From Methanobacteriota archaeon (GTDB taxonomy: Archaea; Methanobacteriota; Methanobacteria; Methanobacteriales; Methanobacteriaceae), in contig JAEZAV010000055.1 of the NCBI GenBank assembly GCA_023430285.1, positions 1-18,120 of the forward strand: a DNA stretch of 18,120 bases, given 5' to 3'. The position numbers and the translations under genes are program-made. The first letter of the stretch is position 1. Each line of letters opens with the position of its first letter. The notes beneath the pieces are model-generated. The model saw nothing but the letters and a program-made list of their open reading frames with translations. It made no database searches and was not told the origin of the DNA. Below, in pieces: positions 14,263 to 18,120 of this stretch.

Positions 14263-15474
14263 ATGAAAAAAAATGTAATTATGGCGTTAATTTTAATGTT
14301 AACTCCTTTCATTGTGGCAGGCGAAGTATCTGCAACAGAAATTAACTCTAATTCTAACAATAAAACATTGAAAGCAGACTTAAAGGTTACTAACGTGGTT
14401 GTGCATGGTTCCATAGTGAGGGGTTGTAACATAGCTGTTAACAACACGATAACCAACTCAGGCAAGGGTTCCGCCGGAGGTTTCTGGGTAAATTACTACC
14501 TTAAAACCACTACAACATCAAACAGCTACCTCCTTGGAAAAAGGTACATCAGCGGCCTTAAAACTGGTTCATCCAACACCCAAAATACCCTGCTTTACAT
14601 TCCAACAAACATGCCCCTGGGCTCTTATTTACTAATGGCATCTGCAGATGCAACCAACAGCGTTGTTGAATCCAACAAAAGTAACAACAAAGGTTATTCA
14701 GCCCCTATAAAAGTCGTTGGTCCAACTTACATAATTTTCGACAAAAATGTTGGTGGAGATGTTCTGAAAAATGCTGAAATAAACAGGTACATTCCAAAGA
14801 CCAGTTTTGCCATGACCATTTTCAATTTGGAAAAAACTGGATCCGTGATGCTTAAATTTGGAAATGGAAATGGGCCAAAGGTATTGATATCTGCAGGTAT
14901 TCATGGAAACGAAACCGAAGCAAACATAGCCATAATGAAATATTTGGAGTATATCAAGGATAAATCCCTCAAAGGTACCCTATATGTTATACCATTCGAT
15001 ATTCCCATTGACACGGCAAAAAATACCAGATTTTACCATGGTAAAGACCCAAACAGAATTGCCAACATAGCGGGTTCTCCAGGTTGGAACATAATACAAT
15101 TCGCACATAAAAACGGTGTAAAGTACCTCCTGGATGTGCACTCCGGGGGAGAAGTAACATCGAAAGGACTTTTAAATGTTAACACTGGCACATCCAAATC
15201 CCCGGAAGTTAAGTGGGCCAACTATATCACATCTGTCTCAGGCTGTGTTAGCAGAGTCCAACCACTAGAAACAGGCATGGTGAGAGCTGAAGCATTTAAA
15301 TATAATATAAGCACCATAACAATGGAAGTTGAAAGAGATACTGCCCCAACAATGGTTTCTGCATTAACGGAATTTAAAATGATTAAAGCAGCCATGAAAT
15401 TTTTCAAGTTCCCTGTGCCACCCAACAAAAAAAAAAAAAAAAAACTAAAATATCTTCACATTATTTATTTTTAA
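14263..15474 (+). CDS. secreted CARDB plus AstE/AspA-type (M14-like) zinc amidohydrolase
   Basis: A 403-residue exported protein. The ATG follows GGTGA with 6 bases of spacing. The signal peptide is about 1-25 (to EVSATE). A CARDB Ig-like domain (about 36-152) contains V.NTITNSGKG...FWVNYYL and the SNKSNN end. Residues about 185-385 form a succinylglutamate desuccinylase/aspartoacylase-type domain, related to M14 carboxypeptidases. Zinc ligands are His214 and Glu217 (AGIHGNETEA) and His293 (LLDVHSGG). Asn264-Arg265 would bind the substrate carboxylate, and Glu355 in TITMEVE is the likely catalytic base. Export suggests a peptide or wall substrate rather than succinylglutamate; this is inference. 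The last residues are six Lys from an 18-A run, then a short tail whose stop overlaps the convergent gene. A one-base shorter run would stop immediately after it. Confidence 0.82.
   Translation: MKKNVIMALILMLTPFIVAGEVSATEINSNSNNKTLKADLKVTNVVVHGSIVRGCNIAVNNTITNSGKGSAGGFWVNYYLKTTTTSNSYLLGKRYISGLKTGSSNTQNTLLYIPTNMPLGSYLLMASADATNSVVESNKSNNKGYSAPIKVVGPTYIIFDKNVGGDVLKNAEINRYIPKTSFAMTIFNLEKTGSVMLKFGNGNGPKVLISAGIHGNETEANIAIMKYLEYIKDKSLKGTLYVIPFDIPIDTAKNTRFYHGKDPNRIANIAGSPGWNIIQFAHKNGVKYLLDVHSGGEVTSKGLLNVNTGTSKSPEVKWANYITSVSGCVSRVQPLETGMVRAEAFKYNISTITMEVERDTAPTMVSALTEFKMIKAAMKFFKFPVPPNKKKKKKLKYLHIIYF
15427..15444. repeat. 18-A homopolymer at the 3' end of the coding frame
   Basis: Eighteen consecutive A encode six Lys. 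On the minus strand it is an 18-T run, about 27 bases past the stop of the HEALH gene, well placed to terminate that transcript. Such a run is prone to slippage and to sequencing error. Confidence 0.8.
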
Positions 15475-16097
15475 AATTGTATGTTCCATTCACTGAAAAT
15501 TTCCTTGGTGATGCTGTCCATTTCATCAGAATTCATTCGTTTTTTTGTCCAAAACTTCCATTTTGAATGTTCATTTTCATGTTCAATAATATGAAGTGCT
15601 TCGTGTACCACATCAAAAAATATGTTGTTATCATCGATCAACCCATTGGAAAGATTTTCATGGCGTGTTCTCCTCAAAAGGATCAAGTAATCCTGATCTA
15701 TGTTGGTGGTGATCAAGTTGTGTAGAAAGGAAACATCCTTGTTTGTTGCATCATTTTCAGATAGAATTTGTAGCGCATTATGAACTGGTTCCAATGTGTT
15801 GTAAACCTTGTTTACATGTATTAACGATGCCAAAATATCTTCTTCACTCTGATAAAAAAATTCACCATACTCCTTGGTTACCATGTCCAGGTACATGTTT
15901 TTGTACCTGTTAAATCCAAACTGCTTCTCCTGTGTTATTACGTAGTAGAAGCTTCGAACAATATCACATTCATAGTTAAAAACATCAAATTCCCGGTCGG
16001 ACAAGAACATTATCTTGTAGTTCGGTACAGCCACTTGAAATTTATCAAGCACGTACTCTACCATATCACTGTAAACATCAAAATATAGATCTTCCAC
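15471..16097 (-). CDS. unrecognised cytoplasmic protein with an HEALH (HExxH) motif
   Basis: A 208-residue soluble protein with no signal peptide or membrane span. The GTG start is 7 bases after GGGGGAGGG. It is rich in acidic and aromatic residues and largely helical. Residues 165-169 read HEALH inside a hydrophobic helix (FFDVVHEALHIIEHENEH). This fits the HExxH zinc-metallopeptidase signature, with Glu172, His173, Glu174 or His177 as possible extra ligands. I do not recognise the family, and the motif could be chance in a His/Glu-rich helix. Its stop overlaps the end of the convergent metallo-amidohydrolase gene. It lies 110 bases downstream of the DUF2207 gene, with T-runs between, so it is probably transcribed separately. 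Confidence 0.65.
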   Translation of the reverse strand: MEDLYFDVYSDMVEYVLDKFQVAVPNYKIMFLSDREFDVFNYECDIVRSFYYVITQEKQFGFNRYKNMYLDMVTKEYGEFFYQSEEDILASLIHVNKVYNTLEPVHNALQILSENDATNKDVSFLHNLITTNIDQDYLILLRRTRHENLSNGLIDDNNIFFDVVHEALHIIEHENEHSKWKFWTKKRMNSDEMDSITKEIFSEWNIQF

Positions 16098-16169
16098 TCA
16101 CAAACCCTCCCCCAATATACTAATGGAGAACCTGGTAATAGGTTTGTGCGTTATTTCAAAAAAACCTTA

Positions 16170-16178
16170 CTATTTAAA
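16170..16178 (-). promoter_or_regulatory. TATA-like element for the HEALH gene
   Basis: TTTAAATAG on the minus strand overlaps the end of the DUF2207 terminator and predicts a leader of about 50 bases before the GTG at 16097. Confidence 0.3.
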
Positions 16179-16195
16179 AAAAAAGGAATAAAAAA
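16176..16195 (-). terminator. double oligo-T terminator of the DUF2207 gene
   Basis: Two T-runs on the minus strand (six at 16190-16195, nine at 16176-16184) follow the stop codon within about 30 bases. Confidence 0.5.
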
Positions 16196-16207
16196 TATGG
16201 ATTGGTT

Positions 16208-18049
16208 TTAGAAGGCGTCACCTCCACCTCCACCACCAAATCCTCCTCCAATATCACCAACTCCTCCGAAATCTCCACCGTTTGCTGAAGATGCAGATGC
16301 TGTGGTCATTCCAGTATCAAATGCCGAGTCCAGAAGCAAGTATCCACCATAGTAATGGAACATGTACAGATCGCTTCCGTTTAGGTCATCTTGTGGTACG
16401 TTAAGTTCCATGGCTTTTCGAACTGCATCAGCTGCACCAAGAGCAGTTGCATATACAAGGTACTTGTTCCATATCACTATTGATTCTGGAGGGTACTCTT
16501 TCATCAAACTGAAGTCTTGGATATACTTCTTGAAGTTGTGCCACTTTGCATCGTATTCCTCACCGTAGGTTGTCCACTGACCCCCAACCTTCTGGGGTAG
16601 AAGTAAGCTGATTATTGCCACAACCCCTAAAACAATTGACAACAACAAAGATGAGTGTGCTGCAGGTATATCGTCCATAACACTGAAGAAGAACACTATT
16701 ACTGCAACAATAAGTGCTAAAACTCCAAAGAGTTTTAAATACGAGTCTCCCTTCTTGTTGAAGAATTTGTCCAGTTCGTTGTTGTTCAATAATGTGTTTC
16801 GAAGGTTGTCCTTCCAGTCTAGGTAGGTGTTTCTAAAGGACCTGGCAGATTCTCGAACACTCAAATTATCTGAAATGGCATCCAAGGATATCAAACCATC
16901 ATCATCCTCGTATTCTGTCAAGAAGTTTATGACATTCTTTTCAAAACTTTTCAATTCAGATGAATCTTTCTGTGCGTTGTACCTCAAATACATCGAACCT
17001 ACAAGACCGTATCCTTCATCAGCCAAAGACTTTTCTTCCAGAGGTTCGTTTTCCATTATTAGATACTTTCTGTTTATGAGGTCCATTATGGTTGCCTTGA
17101 AACCATCCATATCTGGCTCTCCGATCTTCTTGGAAAATCCAGGTCCACATATGGCATTCACCATTGCAGGAGGATCATCCGTTGGAATGTCCCGTTCATA
17201 CTCTGCCTGATAATCAATTTTGGGTTCCCTTCCATATCTTAAGTATATAAATACAGGTACAAAGAGTGCCAAGAACATGAGAACAGACAGGAAATAGTAT
17301 AGGTTAGTTCTGAAATTCAATGAATTCTGGTAATCATTTTGTATCTGCTGCATCTGAGCTAAACCATTTTGATTGAATATGAGTCCATGTGAAGGGGTGG
17401 CAGCAAACTGATCCCTTGGAATTGCCATTCTAATCTCATAGTACTGGCCAGATGGAATTGTATCACTCGTGACAGTCAAGGTGTTGCCCTGCCAAGCTGC
17501 ACTCTTATTGTAGTAGGGAGGGTTTAACCAGTATTGAACTCCCTGGCTGGAACTTGTGTGTATGTTTGCAACAACCTGACCTATGTCAACTTGCCACTTA
17601 TCAGGTACCAGCATGTAGTGAAGCTCTGCCACATCATTGTAAAACCTCATTACATTAAAGAGATCGTAGGAAATTGTAACAGTTACATTCCCGCCATTAA
17701 TTGGCTGGGTTTTAGCTGCATCAGAATATAAAAAAACCTTAATATCCTTGGTGGAATTCACATCCAAAACCTGGAAGCTGCTGTAGGCACCATCTGTCGT
17801 TACATTAACATTTGTCAGCTGTTGTGAACCGTTTAATGGTATGTACCTGTTAATTCCATGGAAGGTTCCATCGAATGCGTAGTGGATCTTCTCCACAACA
17901 TGGATGGATCCATCGTTTTGAAGGTAGATATCTTGATTTATGAGTGGAATGGTGTAGCTGTTATCACTCGCAGCAAAGGCTGCTCCGCTGCCAGCCAACA
18001 TGGACAGTGAAAAAAAAAGAATTATAGAAAGACAAATTTTTTTATCCAT
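16208..18049 (-). CDS. DUF2207 family membrane protein
   Basis: A 613-residue predicted membrane protein of the DUF2207 family. The signal peptide (about 1-27, GAAFAASDN) is followed by a beta-rich external domain (about 30-245) with the family pattern IYLQNDGSIHVVEKIHYAF and FHGINRYIPL. A membrane span lies at about 249-271, then a cytoplasmic helical region (about 275-435) and two spans at about 438-458 and 465-485. The end is a Gly-rich tail with GGGFGGGGGGDAF, usual in this family. The ATG is preceded by AGGTGA, which overlaps the stop of the upstream LemA-like gene, indicating an operon. LemA-DUF2207 pairs are common in bacteria and archaea and are thought to act at the membrane; the biochemical role is not settled. 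The family call is firm. Confidence 0.9.
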   Translation of the reverse strand: MDKKICLSIILFFSLSMLAGSGAAFAASDNSYTIPLINQDIYLQNDGSIHVVEKIHYAFDGTFHGINRYIPLNGSQQLTNVNVTTDGAYSSFQVLDVNSTKDIKVFLYSDAAKTQPINGGNVTVTISYDLFNVMRFYNDVAELHYMLVPDKWQVDIGQVVANIHTSSSQGVQYWLNPPYYNKSAAWQGNTLTVTSDTIPSGQYYEIRMAIPRDQFAATPSHGLIFNQNGLAQMQQIQNDYQNSLNFRTNLYYFLSVLMFLALFVPVFIYLRYGREPKIDYQAEYERDIPTDDPPAMVNAICGPGFSKKIGEPDMDGFKATIMDLINRKYLIMENEPLEEKSLADEGYGLVGSMYLRYNAQKDSSELKSFEKNVINFLTEYEDDDGLISLDAISDNLSVRESARSFRNTYLDWKDNLRNTLLNNNELDKFFNKKGDSYLKLFGVLALIVAVIVFFFSVMDDIPAAHSSLLLSIVLGVVAIISLLLPQKVGGQWTTYGEEYDAKWHNFKKYIQDFSLMKEYPPESIVIWNKYLVYATALGAADAVRKAMELNVPQDDLNGSDLYMFHYYGGYLLLDSAFDTGMTTASASSANGGDFGGVGDIGGGFGGGGGGDAF

Positions 18050-18057
18050 TCCATCAC

Positions 18058-18120
18058 CTAAAATTTAACTTCTGGAACAGCTCTTTCGCTTTCAGCCATT
18101 TCGAAAAATTCTGCTTCGTT
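18058..18120 (-). CDS. 3' end of a LemA-like gene (partial)
   Basis: The last 20 codons and TAG stop of a gene entering from the right edge. The visible C-terminus (FFEMAESERAVPEVKF) matches the usual acidic end of LemA proteins, membrane-anchored helical proteins, with the closing P-x-V-x-F pattern. The TAG overlaps the AGGTGA ribosome binding site of the DUF2207 gene 9 bases before its ATG, so the two are co-transcribed and probably translationally coupled. The short length limits certainty, but the DUF2207 neighbour supports it. Confidence 0.7.
   Translation of the reverse strand, partial: NEAEFFEMAESERAVPEVKF

Noticed and set aside
16827..17210. Plus-strand frame of 127 codons within the DUF2207 gene region
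   Set aside because: It is a shadow of the DUF2207 coding strand, with no ribosome binding site and no domain pattern.
7265..18060. Prophage origin for the PMBR/endoisopeptidase region
   Set aside because: No integrase, capsid, terminase or attachment site is visible, the enzymes have signal peptides, and the region contains tfe, a core chromosomal gene.

Overview
The window looks like chromosome of an AT-rich pseudomurein-walled methanogen (order Methanobacteriales, most likely Methanobacterium or a close relative). The evidence is an archaeal transcription factor E gene, archaeal TATA elements, strong GGAGG/GGTGA ribosome binding sites, and two secreted proteins with repeats that match the pseudomurein-binding repeat (PMBR). 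No RNA gene, CRISPR array, transposase or phage structural gene was seen. These identifications rest on motif recognition by eye, not on database searches.

Layout. 163-2400 (+): a secreted beta-helix adhesin-like protein. 2643-4494 (+): a two-gene MacB/LolD-type ABC exporter with an 8-base start/stop overlap. 4684-5385 (+): an unrecognised six-span membrane protein. 5595-6620 (-): a secreted protein made of exactly seven propeller repeats. 6860-7264 (-): a small helical protein of unknown function. 7584-8903 (+): a secreted BPL_N-type amidotransferase-like domain followed by an Ig-like domain and a PMBR. 9163-10671 (+): a secreted caspase/CHAT-like domain with two CARDB domains. 10672-11324: a gap between convergent genes holding a clean 16-bp tandem array. 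11325-12584 (-): a PMBR/transglutaminase-fold protein resembling pseudomurein endoisopeptidases (PeiW/PeiP, family C71). 12585-13315: a gene-poor AT-rich gap. 13316-13810 (-): transcription factor E. 14263-15474 (+): a secreted CARDB plus AstE/M14-type metallo-amidohydrolase. 15471-16097 (-): an unrecognised protein with an HEALH motif. 16208-18049 (-): a DUF2207 membrane protein. 18058-18120 (-): the 3' end of a LemA-like gene.

Together, much of the window encodes envelope proteins. Four different catalytic folds (Cys amidotransferase-like, Cys clan-CD-like, Cys transglutaminase-like, Zn AstE-like) carry signal peptides and share a small set of accessory modules: PMBR in two, CARDB in two, and an SbsA-like Ig domain in one of them and in the adhesin. 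I infer a pseudomurein remodelling set. Transcription factor E and the LemA/DUF2207 pair look like ordinary chromosomal neighbours.

The least expected signals are: the 16-bp, eight-unit array at 11011-11138; apparent non-AUG starts behind good Shine-Dalgarno sites in both PMBR genes (ATA at 7584; ATT or ATA inside the 12584 reading frame); an 18-A homopolymer that sets the C-terminus of the metallo-amidohydrolase and could terminate the opposing gene; and a 16-bp perfect palindrome at the predicted transcription start of that hydrolase.
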